The notes under the pieces were generated by a model that did no database searches, was not told the origin of the DNA, and saw nothing but the letters and a program-made list of their open reading frames with translations. Positions 8,114-17,230 of a stretch of DNA of 64,000 bases are shown one piece after another. Source of the DNA: Candidatus Latescibacterota bacterium (GTDB lineage: Bacteria > Latescibacterota > UBA2968 > UBA8231). Made by a program: the position numbers and the translations under genes. The stretch is from contig JAJEGS010000056.1 of assembly GCA_022819745.1 (NCBI GenBank), positions 65,715 through 129,714 of the forward strand, in the 5' to 3' direction. The first letter of the stretch is position 1; each line of letters begins with the position of its first letter.

Positions 8114-11100
8114 CTAATAGACGACGGACAGTAGGCGCGTCCGCGTCGCCGAACGGCTTTCCCGATCGGTGTCGAGGTTCACTTGGCAAATGTATAGCCC
8201 AGGTGGCACCTTGCGGCCATTCAGATCTGTTCCATCCCAGAGCATGCTGACGCGACCACTTTGCAGCATCTGGGCATTCTCCCAAATCGGACGACCCGCC
8301 AGCGTGTAAACCCGCACTTGGGCCTGTCGCGGGGCCGTGAGTTTGAAGACCGAGAAGTGGATTTCAGTCTCGTCGTTGATGCCATCGCCGTTGGGAGTAA
8401 ACGGGTTGGGGGCGATGCGGAACTCGTCAACCGCCTTGGCGTCGAGCGGCAGGTTGATCGAAAGAGCATTGCTGCCTATCAGCGCTGTCGCGTCGCCCGC
8501 TTCGACGCTTTGCCAGGGCGCGGCCATATTGGCACCGCCACCGGTGTTGCGCACGGCCATTTCCAAGGTTGTGCCGTTGACGAAGACAGGCGCGGCAAAG
8601 CGCAGCCGCATTAGGGCTCCCTCGGCGACCACGGTGCCCCGGGAGGAGGAAGATAGGCGGCGGTAGGCCGTCGCATCGAGCGAGTCGCCCGCTGCATCAA
8701 AGGGGAACTGGGCCCCATCGCCGAGCAGGATGCGGAAGTAGCGAATTGGCCCCTGCTGATCGGCTGCTAGATCTTGGTAGGCGGCTTCGGAGACCTCGGA
8801 CAGAGTGATTTCGCCTTGAGCGTCCGCAGTGCGGCGGAAATAGCGGACATCGCCCTGTTCTTCCACCTCGAGCAGGCCATAGGCTGCGTCCGTTAGCGGC
8901 AGGCCGTCTGCAGTCACCGGCACTTGCTCGCCCTCGGAGGTGAGGCGGTTGTAAATGCGGGGTGCTTCTACCAGCGCGTTGAGAGATTCGGGCAGGCGCA
9001 CCCAGAGCGAATCGGAGTTAGAATTCAGCAGTTCGAGTTGGCTGCCGGCCCCATCGGCAAAGAGGGTGGGGTCTCCCGAGGGCGAGAAGATCCGCTCCGA
9101 CCCAACTGCGCTGTCTTGGATGCCCACTTCGAGGAGTTGCAGATCTTGGGAGGGGGGCATGACGAGAAGAATTTCGTCGAAGCCGACGCTGCGCGAGGAG
9201 ACGGGCGACTCTATAAACTGGGGCTGGACAAAGACCTCGAAGGTCTCGGTCCGTCCGGGCACCGTTGCTTCAGGCGGCCATAGCTCGGCCACTATGTTGG
9301 AGGCTACCGGGTTGACGAGTTCGATGTCTATGGAGTTAATCGCCGCGGCGATATTGCGGTCGGTGGTCTCCATTTTGACTTGAATCTGCAGAAACTTGCG
9401 CAACCCCGGCGAAGTGACGCGATCTCCCGACTGCTGATAGGTTCGGCTCCAGGGGCTCCAGCCACTGGCAGGCACGAAAGAGGTGTCGATCGGCCCTTTG
9501 TAGCTACCGAGCAAACCGTCCCAAGCATCAAAAGTGATTTCGGTACCGGCTTTGTCGAAGTAGCGGATGGTTTTGCCCAGCAGATCGCCGGACCGGGTGC
9601 GAATTTCGAGGTTGGTGCCGGATGGGACCTCGCTCTCGTAGGTGATGCGACCAAAGTTGCGAATGGCTGGCAATTCGATCAGGTCCGAGGTCAGCACTAC
9701 CTCGGCGGGGTAGCCTTGGGAAAAGATCTGGTATTCGCCGATATCGGCTCCTGTATTGTAGCCGCCGCGGCGGCCGGGATTCACGGAGACGACAGTCATT
9801 TCGAGGAAGCGGAGTTCGATCCCGTCATACGTGTCGAGGAGGTGCTCGTAGCGGTCAACGCTGTTGTCTTCGCGCTCTCGCGGGCTGATGCGACGCCACT
9901 TCAAACGGCCAGAGGAATCCCGCGAGCCATCCGAGCCGCGCATGATATAGCCGTCGATAAAGCGCCGCCGCCCCGAAGTCGAAACCGCTATGGCGTCGAG
10001 GAAGAAGGAAGCGCCCATATCGACGGTCAACACGCCGCGCTCGATGAGCGGAGACCAGACCAGATGCAGGAAGTTGGTATTGTAGTCGCCGTCAAAGCCC
10101 GGGCCGGGCGAGAAATTTTCTCCTGAGAGATAGAGGCTGCCGCCGCCCACGACGATCCCCGGGCTGATGTTGTCGCCAAAGCCCCAAACCTCGATATCGG
10201 CTAGGCGGGGCCGCTCGCGGATGAAGAATTTTTTAGCTCCCCGCCTTTCGGGTGGCAGGTTGTCGTAGAAAGTTTCCACCGACTCTTCGAGGCGGCTCTG
10301 GTCCAGGCGCTCCTCAAAGCCCTGCTGGTCCTTGACAAAGTAGACGATGTCGCCTTGGTCTGACGGATCGAGCGCTAACCACTGCTCTTCATCGACTTCA
10401 GTACCGCGGCCGGCGCGGGTATCGGTGACGACGATGCGAATAGTCTGCACCAGCCGCCCGCGCCAGCTTTTAGAGCTCTTTTCTTGCTTCAGCGCGAAGC
10501 TGAAGTCGCGCTGGTCTCGGTTGGGTGCCTGCGTGCCGCCGACGCGCTCTAGTTCCACGTCGGCCATGTCTTCGAGAATGACTTCTTGGTCGGGCGCTAT
10601 TAGGACCCTGAAGCCCAGGAACGGGTCGCCGAGCTCTTCGCCTACGAAGTGCAACAAAATCTCATCGACGGCCACGACCCGGCCCAAGTCCACCTCAATC
10701 CACCATTTGTCGAGGGGATCGTTGCGGTCTGGTTCCCAGTAGGTGTTCGGATCGCCATCGAGGATATTTTTTGCTGCTTGCGGATTGGACCCTACCCGGC
10801 TGATACCTGGTCGGGCGAAGTGGGTATAGAGGGGGTTGTCTTTTCTGTCGGTAATGACGTTGCCCTTCACATCGAGCGTGAAGGTGCTGTCGATATTGAG
10901 GATGGCGTGCTCGCTTTTCTTGCGCCTGAAATCGGTCAGCGGGCGGGTATAGGTATCTTGGTCGTCGAGGATATTGTAGCGCTGGCGCGAGTAATGGGGT
11001 CGAACCCCTCCCTCGGGTAGCACGTCAACGGCATGGACGGGTAGTTGCCAGTTGCGCCAGTGCTCGGCGGTCCTAACGACGATGCTGTTGTTGGTAACCC

Positions 11101-11218
11101 GATATCCTTGGTTGCGTTGGGCGCGTGCTTCGCGCCCGTCGGCGAGCAGGCCGAGGCAAAAAACCAAGGCGCAGAAGAAAGACGACGACTGGACGAGTCG
11201 TTTGCTGGAATATCCCAT
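8114..11218 (-). CDS. Large secreted protein with discoidin-like domains and FlgD-like C-terminal tail
   Basis: A 1034-residue protein with signal peptide (FFCALVFCLGLLADGREARAQ). Residues about 140-240 form a discoidin-type domain (WWIEVDLGRVVAVDEILLHF), and a second such region lies at about 360-480 (VDMGASFFLDAIAVSTSGR). The last 100 residues are a FlgD-like Ig module: FTPNGDGINDETEIHFSVFK, RVYTLAGRPIW, then MLWDGTDLNGRKVPPGLYIC. TTAGGAGGTAGCT precedes the ATG, an excellent ribosome site. The domain plan matches the genes at 1-804 and 933-3050. It heads a minus-strand run with the 893-aa protein and the glycosyltransferase. The likely role is a polymer-binding or surface-layer component; the ligand is unknown. 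Confidence 0.78.
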   Translation of the reverse strand: MGYSSKRLVQSSSFFCALVFCLGLLADGREARAQRNQGYRVTNNSIVVRTAEHWRNWQLPVHAVDVLPEGGVRPHYSRQRYNILDDQDTYTRPLTDFRRKKSEHAILNIDSTFTLDVKGNVITDRKDNPLYTHFARPGISRVGSNPQAAKNILDGDPNTYWEPDRNDPLDKWWIEVDLGRVVAVDEILLHFVGEELGDPFLGFRVLIAPDQEVILEDMADVELERVGGTQAPNRDQRDFSFALKQEKSSKSWRGRLVQTIRIVVTDTRAGRGTEVDEEQWLALDPSDQGDIVYFVKDQQGFEERLDQSRLEESVETFYDNLPPERRGAKKFFIRERPRLADIEVWGFGDNISPGIVVGGGSLYLSGENFSPGPGFDGDYNTNFLHLVWSPLIERGVLTVDMGASFFLDAIAVSTSGRRRFIDGYIMRGSDGSRDSSGRLKWRRISPREREDNSVDRYEHLLDTYDGIELRFLEMTVVSVNPGRRGGYNTGADIGEYQIFSQGYPAEVVLTSDLIELPAIRNFGRITYESEVPSGTNLEIRTRSGDLLGKTIRYFDKAGTEITFDAWDGLLGSYKGPIDTSFVPASGWSPWSRTYQQSGDRVTSPGLRKFLQIQVKMETTDRNIAAAINSIDIELVNPVASNIVAELWPPEATVPGRTETFEVFVQPQFIESPVSSRSVGFDEILLVMPPSQDLQLLEVGIQDSAVGSERIFSPSGDPTLFADGAGSQLELLNSNSDSLWVRLPESLNALVEAPRIYNRLTSEGEQVPVTADGLPLTDAAYGLLEVEEQGDVRYFRRTADAQGEITLSEVSEAAYQDLAADQQGPIRYFRILLGDGAQFPFDAAGDSLDATAYRRLSSSSRGTVVAEGALMRLRFAAPVFVNGTTLEMAVRNTGGGANMAAPWQSVEAGDATALIGSNALSINLPLDAKAVDEFRIAPNPFTPNGDGINDETEIHFSVFKLTAPRQAQVRVYTLAGRPIWENAQMLQSGRVSMLWDGTDLNGRKVPPGLYICQVNLDTDRESRSATRTRLLSVVY

Positions 11219-11294
11219 AGCTACCTCCTAATTGGGCAGGCGGCGGGTCTCCACTCGACGGGCCGGGTGGGTTTGGCCCATCAACTTTGTGTGT

Positions 11295-11323
11295 AGAATA
11301 CTAATTTGGTAGGGCTGAGTAAA
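11295..11323 (-). promoter_or_regulatory. Promoter for the 1034-aa surface protein gene
   Basis: Minus-strand TTTACT (11318-11323), 17-base spacer, TATTCT (11295-11300). The predicted start near 11288 leaves a leader of about 70 bases before the ATG at 11218. Confidence 0.45.
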
Positions 11324-11382
11324 GGGATTTAGAAGCCGTCTGAAAATATCGGATGCTGCGTTGGGAATTGCCGAACAGCTTG

Positions 11383-13041
11383 TCAGCGGCGCAGGAGACT
11401 GTCGGACACGGCTTCGCGCAGGCGCGATTCGTCGATCTTGATCTGGGCGGCGTACTTTTCGCGCAATTCCTCCAACAAGGCTTGCAGATGCCCGTGCTCC
11501 CGCTCGCGGCGCAGCAGGGCGGCAGCCCGCCTCCGAACCTGTTCATAGGGTTCGATGGAGGCATCCTCATGGTTGAGGACGCGAAAGAGGGAAAAGCCTC
11601 CCTCGACGGCCACGGGTCCGATGAGTTTGCCCTCGGGTGCATCCTCAAGCGTCGCCATCAGCTTGGGATAGATGGCCTTCTCCAGCGGGTGGAAGTGGAA
11701 TCGATTGGCCTTCTCAATGGCGTCCGAGCGCAGGCTTTCGCCCGCTAGGTCGGCAAAGGGTGTGCCACCTTCTAACAGCGCTCTCTTTTTTTTCGCTTCG
11801 TCGGCAGTGGGCAGGAGTAGTTCCTCAACCCATACCGCAGGCTCGTGGCTAAATATGTCGGGGTGGCTGTCGTAGTAGCGGCGCACGTCCTCCTCGGATA
11901 TGTCTAGGTCTTGGGTTATGGTTTCTTTGAGGCCATCGAGCAGGGCTTCCTCTTCTTTTATCTTTTTTAGCTGCTGAATTGCGGGTTTTTGGTAGTAGCC
12001 CGCTCGCCGTGCGGCCTCTTTGATGAGGAAGGGATTCAGGACGATGCGCTTGAGCGTGGAGGCTGCTTGCACGCTGTCGGCGAATCCAGAGCCGATGTTT
12101 TGTTCCTGCAGAACTTTCACCGCTGCTGCCACGGTGATCTCGCCCTCGTCAAAAGTATATAAGGGAAGCGATTCCGCGGTCAGCGGGGAGAGATCCTGCC
12201 GCTGGTAGGCGCTTACTAGCGGCAGGAGGGCCTCTTCGCGCAGCCGCACCTCAAATGCGTTCTGGAGCAGTTCGAGGTGTTCCCTTGTGGCTTGGGCAGA
12301 TCGCTCGGCAAAGAGCTGCCTGCTGATGGAGTCCCGATACTTGTCGTAGGAAGCGGGCCGCTCTTCGGTGAAGCGCACTATGTTCCAATATTTGCCCGTG
12401 TACATGGGTTCCGAGATTGCATCGAGGGGGAGGGTGCGGAAAACCTCTGGCGGGATGTGGATTCGCGGGGCCATGTCGCGCCCTATGAACCCCAGTTCGC
12501 CGCCTTGGCGGGCCGAGCGCGCATCTATGGAGTAGGCAGCAGCTACTTCTGCAAAGGGCCGTCCGGCGCGCAATAGGGTCAAAACCGAATCGACCTCACT
12601 CTGGCGCTCCACCAGTATGCCGCTGACTTTGCGCTCTAGGCCATAGCCCTCAGCGTCGAAATAGGCGCGAATCTCGTCTGCGGAAATTGCGATTGCATCC
12701 GTGATTTCGCGGGCCCGATAGAGGGCGCTGACTCGGTTGTCGATTGCGTTCTGAACACTTGAACGCAGAGCCTGAGTGGTATCGATTCCGAGGGAACGGG
12801 CTTCTAGCAGCAACAAACGGGCGTCGATCATGGTCTGCAGATAGTGCCGACGGGCTTGGTCGGCGGTCTGTGCAGCAGGTCTGCGACCCGACCATTCGGC
12901 GGCAAAACTCTTCAGCGCAGCGGCGGTGATTTGGTGCGGCCCTACTTCTGCTACGGGCCGTTCCGACAAGAGGTCGCAGCCACTTGCGATGCCCAAGCAG
13001 GTGACCCACAGGCAGCGCACTAATCGTTGGAGGAGCATCAT
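11383..13041 (-). CDS. Parvulin-type peptidyl-prolyl isomerase lipoprotein (SurA/PrsA-like)
   Basis: A 552-residue protein. A short hydrophobic leader ends in ASGC with Cys22 as a likely lipidation site. Residues 30-130 resemble a SurA N-terminal helical domain (HYLQTMIDARLLLLEA). Residues about 135-215 carry the parvulin signature region (ERQSEVDSVLTLLRAGRPF, then GGELGFIGR). A second parvulin-like segment follows at about 400-480 (TPFADLAGES, LIGPVAVEGGFSLFRV). Known members assist folding of outer-membrane or secreted proteins in the periplasm. Its place just upstream of the large surface-protein genes supports a role in their export, but this is inference. Some catalytic-site residues appear degenerate in the second domain. 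Confidence 0.75.
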   Translation of the reverse strand: MMLLQRLVRCLWVTCLGIASGCDLLSERPVAEVGPHQITAAALKSFAAEWSGRRPAAQTADQARRHYLQTMIDARLLLLEARSLGIDTTQALRSSVQNAIDNRVSALYRAREITDAIAISADEIRAYFDAEGYGLERKVSGILVERQSEVDSVLTLLRAGRPFAEVAAAYSIDARSARQGGELGFIGRDMAPRIHIPPEVFRTLPLDAISEPMYTGKYWNIVRFTEERPASYDKYRDSISRQLFAERSAQATREHLELLQNAFEVRLREEALLPLVSAYQRQDLSPLTAESLPLYTFDEGEITVAAAVKVLQEQNIGSGFADSVQAASTLKRIVLNPFLIKEAARRAGYYQKPAIQQLKKIKEEEALLDGLKETITQDLDISEEDVRRYYDSHPDIFSHEPAVWVEELLLPTADEAKKKRALLEGGTPFADLAGESLRSDAIEKANRFHFHPLEKAIYPKLMATLEDAPEGKLIGPVAVEGGFSLFRVLNHEDASIEPYEQVRRRAAALLRREREHGHLQALLEELREKYAAQIKIDESRLREAVSDSLLRR

Positions 13042-13086
13042 CGAATGGGTTTTCGCGAGATGTGGTGGAATGGTCGTAGATTGGTT

Positions 13087-14697
13087 TTACTGCGAATTTT
13101 TCTTTTTGCCGTGGTGATCTTTTTGCAAAAAGGCGTTGGTCCAGGCACTAGTGCCCTGTAAGGCTGCGTCCTTGATAACGGCTGCGTCGCCGAGCATTTG
13201 TTCCTCTTCGCCATAGGCTTTGAGGCGGTCGTACGCACGCGCCCAAATGCAGTCCTTGTCGCCGACTTCGCACTTGCCTTGGCGCGTGCCACCGCAGGGG
13301 CCGTTGCGCTGGTTTTTGACGCACTGCGATTCCGGGCACAAGTAGGCGATGTCCGGCAGCGAGCAATCGCCGCAGTCGCGGCAGTCAAAAGCAGCGATTT
13401 TGAGCGCGTGCTCGGCCGCGTGGAAGAGCTTGGCGGCCTTGGGGTGCTCGGCTAGAGCGCGGGCGAGATGAGCACCGATGCGAAAGCCCGTGCTCTCGGG
13501 CGCAAATACTTGGTCGTGGACGCGGCGGTTTACCTTGTAGCTCAGCGGCAGGTGGCCGCGCGCTTGGCGGAGGGCGGCTTGCTCTTTGGAGGCGAGGTAC
13601 GCGCGGTTGATGGTAGTAGAACTGAGACCGGTGTCGCCCTGAGGTTCAAAAAAGTAGAATTCGTCGGCAAAGGAAAAGCAGAGTTCCACGGCAAAATCGC
13701 GCCAGTCGTCTTCCGAGTAGGTCGCGGCGAGCGCGAGGATTTTTTCGTAGTCGCCGTATTGCAGGTGCCCGCCGAGATAAGCTCCCCGGTAGCCGAGGCC
13801 CTTGGCGATGGCGCACTGCTTGGCGGCCAACTCTAAAAAGAACGCCCGGCCCTTGTCGTTGGCTTGGGCCTGCTTTTCGACGACGGCCATTAGTTCGTCA
13901 GTGACTTCAACCCCGGGAATGTGGCCCTTGTGGAAGAAACGCGCGGCTGGCCGCGAGAGCACGTACACATTGGCGATGACCGGGACCTCGAGACCGCACA
14001 AGGCCATGTATTTGAGCAACTCGTCCTGCTTGCGCGCGTCGTAGCCGATCTGGCTGATGACAAAAGCCGCGCCGGCGTGGATTTTTTTGGCCAGCTTGAA
14101 GTATTGGGGCATAACCTCGCGCTCGTAGCGCTTGTGGTTGTTGACGACGGCCCCTAGATAAAAATCCGTGGCCTCCATGCGCTGAGTCCGCTTGCCCTTT
14201 TTCATTTTTAGCCCAGCGTTCATGGCGGCGAACATTTCGAGCAGGCCGACCGAGTCGAGATCAAAGACCCCGCCGGCTGTGCCTTGATAGCCGCTGATGG
14301 GGTAGTCGCCAGATAGGGCGAGGATGTTGTTGAAGCCCTCGCTGGCGAGTTGCCAAGCGCGGCCTTGCAGCGCGTTGCGATTCCAGTCCTTGCAGGAAAG
14401 GTGGATGATGACGTCTTGGCCGCGCGAGATCAAGTCTGTGCCGAGGGTGTCCGGGTTGATCATGGCGTTGCCCCCGGGGTTGTCGGTAATGCTCAGAGCG
14501 TGGAATTGCGGATGCTCAGCGAGGCGGCGGGCGAGGGCGAGCACCTTGCGGCCGTCGCGCTCGGTGATTAAGCCCCGCGAAGTCACCAACTCGACGATGT
14601 GGACGAAGGTGTCGGTGGATTCGAGCAGATGGCGCAGGGGTTTCTTCTGCCAGGCACCCGAGTAGCGGGCGGGTGGATGGAGCGCGGTCAGCGACAT
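13087..14697 (-). CDS. metF: 5,10-methylenetetrahydrofolate reductase with Cys-rich C-terminal domain
   Basis: A 536-residue protein. Residues 1-330 form the MTHFR barrel (HIVELVTSRGL, ALSITDNPGGNAMINPDTL, ILALSGDYPISG). Residues about 440-500 hold the MTHFR_C zinc/iron-type cluster with spaced cysteines (CRDCGDCSLPDIAYLCPESQ, then NGPCGGTRQGKCEVGDKDC). That tail is known from MetV-type partners in acetogens and from fused enzymes that link methyl-THF to corrinoid pathways. The gene begins 2 bases after the RACo-type gene stop, so the two are co-transcribed. It would interconvert methylene- and methyl-THF for the C1 module. The absence of a separate MetV is explained by the fusion. Confidence 0.88.
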   Translation of the reverse strand: MSLTALHPPARYSGAWQKKPLRHLLESTDTFVHIVELVTSRGLITERDGRKVLALARRLAEHPQFHALSITDNPGGNAMINPDTLGTDLISRGQDVIIHLSCKDWNRNALQGRAWQLASEGFNNILALSGDYPISGYQGTAGGVFDLDSVGLLEMFAAMNAGLKMKKGKRTQRMEATDFYLGAVVNNHKRYEREVMPQYFKLAKKIHAGAAFVISQIGYDARKQDELLKYMALCGLEVPVIANVYVLSRPAARFFHKGHIPGVEVTDELMAVVEKQAQANDKGRAFFLELAAKQCAIAKGLGYRGAYLGGHLQYGDYEKILALAATYSEDDWRDFAVELCFSFADEFYFFEPQGDTGLSSTTINRAYLASKEQAALRQARGHLPLSYKVNRRVHDQVFAPESTGFRIGAHLARALAEHPKAAKLFHAAEHALKIAAFDCRDCGDCSLPDIAYLCPESQCVKNQRNGPCGGTRQGKCEVGDKDCIWARAYDRLKAYGEEEQMLGDAAVIKDAALQGTSAWTNAFLQKDHHGKKKNSQ

Positions 14698-14699
14698 GG

Positions 14700-16577
14700 C
14701 TAAAGTGCGGCGGGCATGGGTTTGAATTGGCAGCCCTCGACGAAGAGTTCAAAAAAGTCCGAGGTCGTCTCCAGTTCGACGTGCTCAATGCGCTTGGCCA
14801 GTGCTTCGATGCGGGCGCGTTTGCTGGCCGAAAGGAGTACTTCGCGCGCCCCTTGGACGGCTGCATTGCCCACCTTGGCGATGCGGGTGGTGGGCACGGG
14901 AGCCAAGAAGCCGATGTCGATAGCGGCTTGGACATCGACGTAGTTGGCAAAGCCACCGGCGAGGTAGAGCTGTTGCACGTCGCCTGGATTCAGGCCCAAG
15001 GTCCGCAAGACGATGTACTGGCCGCAGAAGTTGGCGGCTTTGGCTTGGGCGAGGTTGGAGGCGTCGAGGCGCGAGAAGGTGATGCCGCGCTCGGGGACTA
15101 ACTCAAACAGGCGCTTTTTCTCGGCGAAGACGCCCTTGGGAGTCATTAAGTCGTGGCGGCGCAACTCGGCGAGGAGGTCGATTAGCCCAGAGCCGCACAG
15201 TCCCGCCGGCGCGGTGTCGCCGATGGTTTCCCACTGCCAGCGCGCGCCGTCCCAGCGGATGGATTCAATGGCTCCGTCGCAGCCGGGCATCCCATAGGTG
15301 ATGCCGCCGCCCTCAAAGGCCGGGCCAGCCGGGCAAGAGGCCGCGACGAGACGGCCTTGGTGGGCGACTACTACTTCGGTGTTGGTGCCCACATCGACTA
15401 GCATCGCGCTCTCGCTGGCAAGGTCCATATCGACGGCGATTAAGTCGGCGGCTACATCTGCGCCGACGTGGCTGGCAATCAGCGGCAGCGAATACGCGCG
15501 CGCCTTGGGATTGGCCTTCAGGCCGAGGCGGCGGGTCTTCTCGACTAGGCTGGTCGCGGTGCGTTCGCCGCTTAGGTATTCGTGCTCAATGCGCGATTTG
15601 TAGGGCTTTTGGCCGATGCTCTGCACGTCGAGGCGGAAGAGGATGTCGCGCATCGTCGAGTTGCCGGCGACCACAACTTCGTAAATTTCCTGCCGCACAA
15701 AGCCGCCGCGCCGACAGAGGTCCGCGATCTCGTGGTTGAGCGCCTTGACTAGGGCTTGGCGCAGTTCGCCGGGGTGTTGTCCGTCGTAGGAGATGCGGTG
15801 CATGATGTCGCTGCCGCCAAAGCGCTGCGGGTTTTCAAATGCGCTTAAATGCACGCTCTCGCCTGTCTCCAGATCGACTAAGTCGAGGACGATGGTGGTG
15901 GTGCCCAAGTCGATGGCTAGGCCATAGAGGTGGCCGCGGTATTGGTCGATTTCCTCGTCGCCGTAGTAGATGGCTTGCCCGCGCCGCTGGACTACCGGGT
16001 CGATCTCGGCGGATCGATCCACGGTCTGGGTCAGTATGCGGGGCGTGCGAAAAAGCGGCGCGAACTCGATATCGACATCCGCGTCCTCGACTTTGGCTTG
16101 GCAGGCGAGCCGGAACTCACCGCCGAGGAAGTCCTCGGCCGGCGTTGGCGCGTTGAGGGCTTGCGCGCCGCTGGTGACCTCGACGATGCACTCGTGGCAG
16201 TGGCCAGTGCGCCCGCAGGAGGTAGGCACTCGGGCACCGAGTTGATCCGCGTAGTCGAAGAGGGTGCCGCCGGTCGATAGCGGGTAGGAGGTGCCGTCGC
16301 AGCGGATTTGCCCGCGGCCGGGTGTAGCCGGACGTTGATCTGTCTCCCACGCCGAGCGGTAGTCGAGCTGATCGTCGCTGCCGCACTGGAGCAGCCCACC
16401 CGGCTCTTTTGGCTTGCGCTGATTGCGGCAGCCGAAATGGGCGGTGCATTGGTCGAAGCGGTTCTTGTACGGGCAGCGGAAGGTCGCCTGCACGTCGGCA
16501 TGAGTGGCGATGCCCGCGAGGATGCCCGACAGGCGGTCGAGGCTCTTTTGGTATTTTTTGGGGTCGATTTGGGTCAT
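14700..16577 (-). CDS. RACo-type reductive activator of corrinoid proteins (2Fe-2S + ASKHA ATPase)
   Basis: A 625-residue protein. Residues about 90-175 are a plant-type ferredoxin domain with ligands Cys121, Cys127, Cys130 and Cys159 (CGRTGHCHEC, then LACQ). The remainder is the DUF4445-like ASKHA region with phosphate motifs (GLAIDLGTTTIVLDLVDL, VVAGNSTMRDIL, MLVDVGTNTEVV, GSGLIDLLAELRR). Known relatives use ATP to drive Co(II) to Co(I) reduction of inactivated corrinoid methyl carriers. An extra N-terminal segment has Cys35, Cys44, Cys50 and Cys65 in a CX8CX5CX14C pattern, which I do not recognise from RACo and which might bind another metal. It lies directly upstream of metF and in the same run as the corrinoid protein. 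Confidence 0.85.
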   Translation of the reverse strand: MTQIDPKKYQKSLDRLSGILAGIATHADVQATFRCPYKNRFDQCTAHFGCRNQRKPKEPGGLLQCGSDDQLDYRSAWETDQRPATPGRGQIRCDGTSYPLSTGGTLFDYADQLGARVPTSCGRTGHCHECIVEVTSGAQALNAPTPAEDFLGGEFRLACQAKVEDADVDIEFAPLFRTPRILTQTVDRSAEIDPVVQRRGQAIYYGDEEIDQYRGHLYGLAIDLGTTTIVLDLVDLETGESVHLSAFENPQRFGGSDIMHRISYDGQHPGELRQALVKALNHEIADLCRRGGFVRQEIYEVVVAGNSTMRDILFRLDVQSIGQKPYKSRIEHEYLSGERTATSLVEKTRRLGLKANPKARAYSLPLIASHVGADVAADLIAVDMDLASESAMLVDVGTNTEVVVAHQGRLVAASCPAGPAFEGGGITYGMPGCDGAIESIRWDGARWQWETIGDTAPAGLCGSGLIDLLAELRRHDLMTPKGVFAEKKRLFELVPERGITFSRLDASNLAQAKAANFCGQYIVLRTLGLNPGDVQQLYLAGGFANYVDVQAAIDIGFLAPVPTTRIAKVGNAAVQGAREVLLSASKRARIEALAKRIEHVELETTSDFFELFVEGCQFKPMPAAL

Positions 16578-16591
16578 GGACGAAGGCGTCG

Positions 16592-17230
16592 TTATCGCTC
16601 AGAAGCGTACAGTGGCAATGGCTCAATCTGAGCCAATTCATCTCGATATTGCTGCTCCAACTCCCAAAGATCTCTGGCGTGTTGTGCGCTCAGCCAAAAC
16701 TCAGGAGAGTTCCTGAACAAACGGGATAATTTCAAGGCCATGATGGACGAAATAGCGCACTGCTCTCGCAAGAGTTTATGGATGGTCTGTCGAGATTCGC
16801 CCAACTCATCAGCCAAAGAGTCCGCCGTCAATGCGTAGTCGGGAAGAAAATCTTCTCTTAGCATCGCCCCAGGATGCGTGGGCGGGGTAGTGCGTTTTTG
16901 ATCTGTTAAGAACGAGAATATTCGATGCAGAAGCTCACGTAATTCGTCTGCGATCTCTTGGGGTGGATCTTGGGCGAGTGCTTTGGTTGCGATTTGCTCG
17001 GCTTTCCGTGGCTGGTTGCAGTCTAACGCCAACGTACCAGCACTGCGATGCAGTACTGAGTACGTCGGTTCGACTCGCCCCTCTGCTTCTAATTCGGAGA
17101 TCGCCGCAAGTTCATTCTCCAATGCTTTCTCGAAAAGTTTGGTAGATTCTTCTATGTTGCCTTGCACTCGTACCACAAAGGCGCGTTCGGCAAACTCCAT
17201 AGCCTTATTGTGGGAATCGCGAACACTCAT
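16592..17230 (-). CDS. TPR-HigA-like fusion: N-terminal TPR, C-terminal antitoxin-type HTH
   Basis: A 212-residue protein. Residues 5-110 are helical and TPR-like (AERAFVVRVQGNIEESTKLF). Residues about 120-200 match the HigA/VapI antitoxin family of XRE DNA-binding proteins: HPGAMLREDFLPDYALTADS, then LADELGESRQTIHKLL and LSRLFRNSPEFWLSAQ. HigA antitoxins normally are about 100 residues, lack the TPR part, and pair with a HigB nuclease. Here the partner gene, overlapping by 4 bases (ATGA), encodes an unrelated 171-residue protein and no HigB is present. The pair interrupts the corrinoid operon and by eye is less GC-rich than its neighbours. Its stop lies 14 bases from the RACo start, so it could be co-transcribed. 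Confidence 0.72.
   Translation of the reverse strand: MSVRDSHNKAMEFAERAFVVRVQGNIEESTKLFEKALENELAAISELEAEGRVEPTYSVLHRSAGTLALDCNQPRKAEQIATKALAQDPPQEIADELRELLHRIFSFLTDQKRTTPPTHPGAMLREDFLPDYALTADSLADELGESRQTIHKLLREQCAISSIMALKLSRLFRNSPEFWLSAQHARDLWELEQQYRDELAQIEPLPLYASER

Noticed and set aside
9380..10126. A 248-codon open frame on the plus strand inside the 1034-aa surface gene
   Set aside because: It lies entirely opposite a well-supported gene, has no ribosome site and reads like the complement of GC-rich codons.
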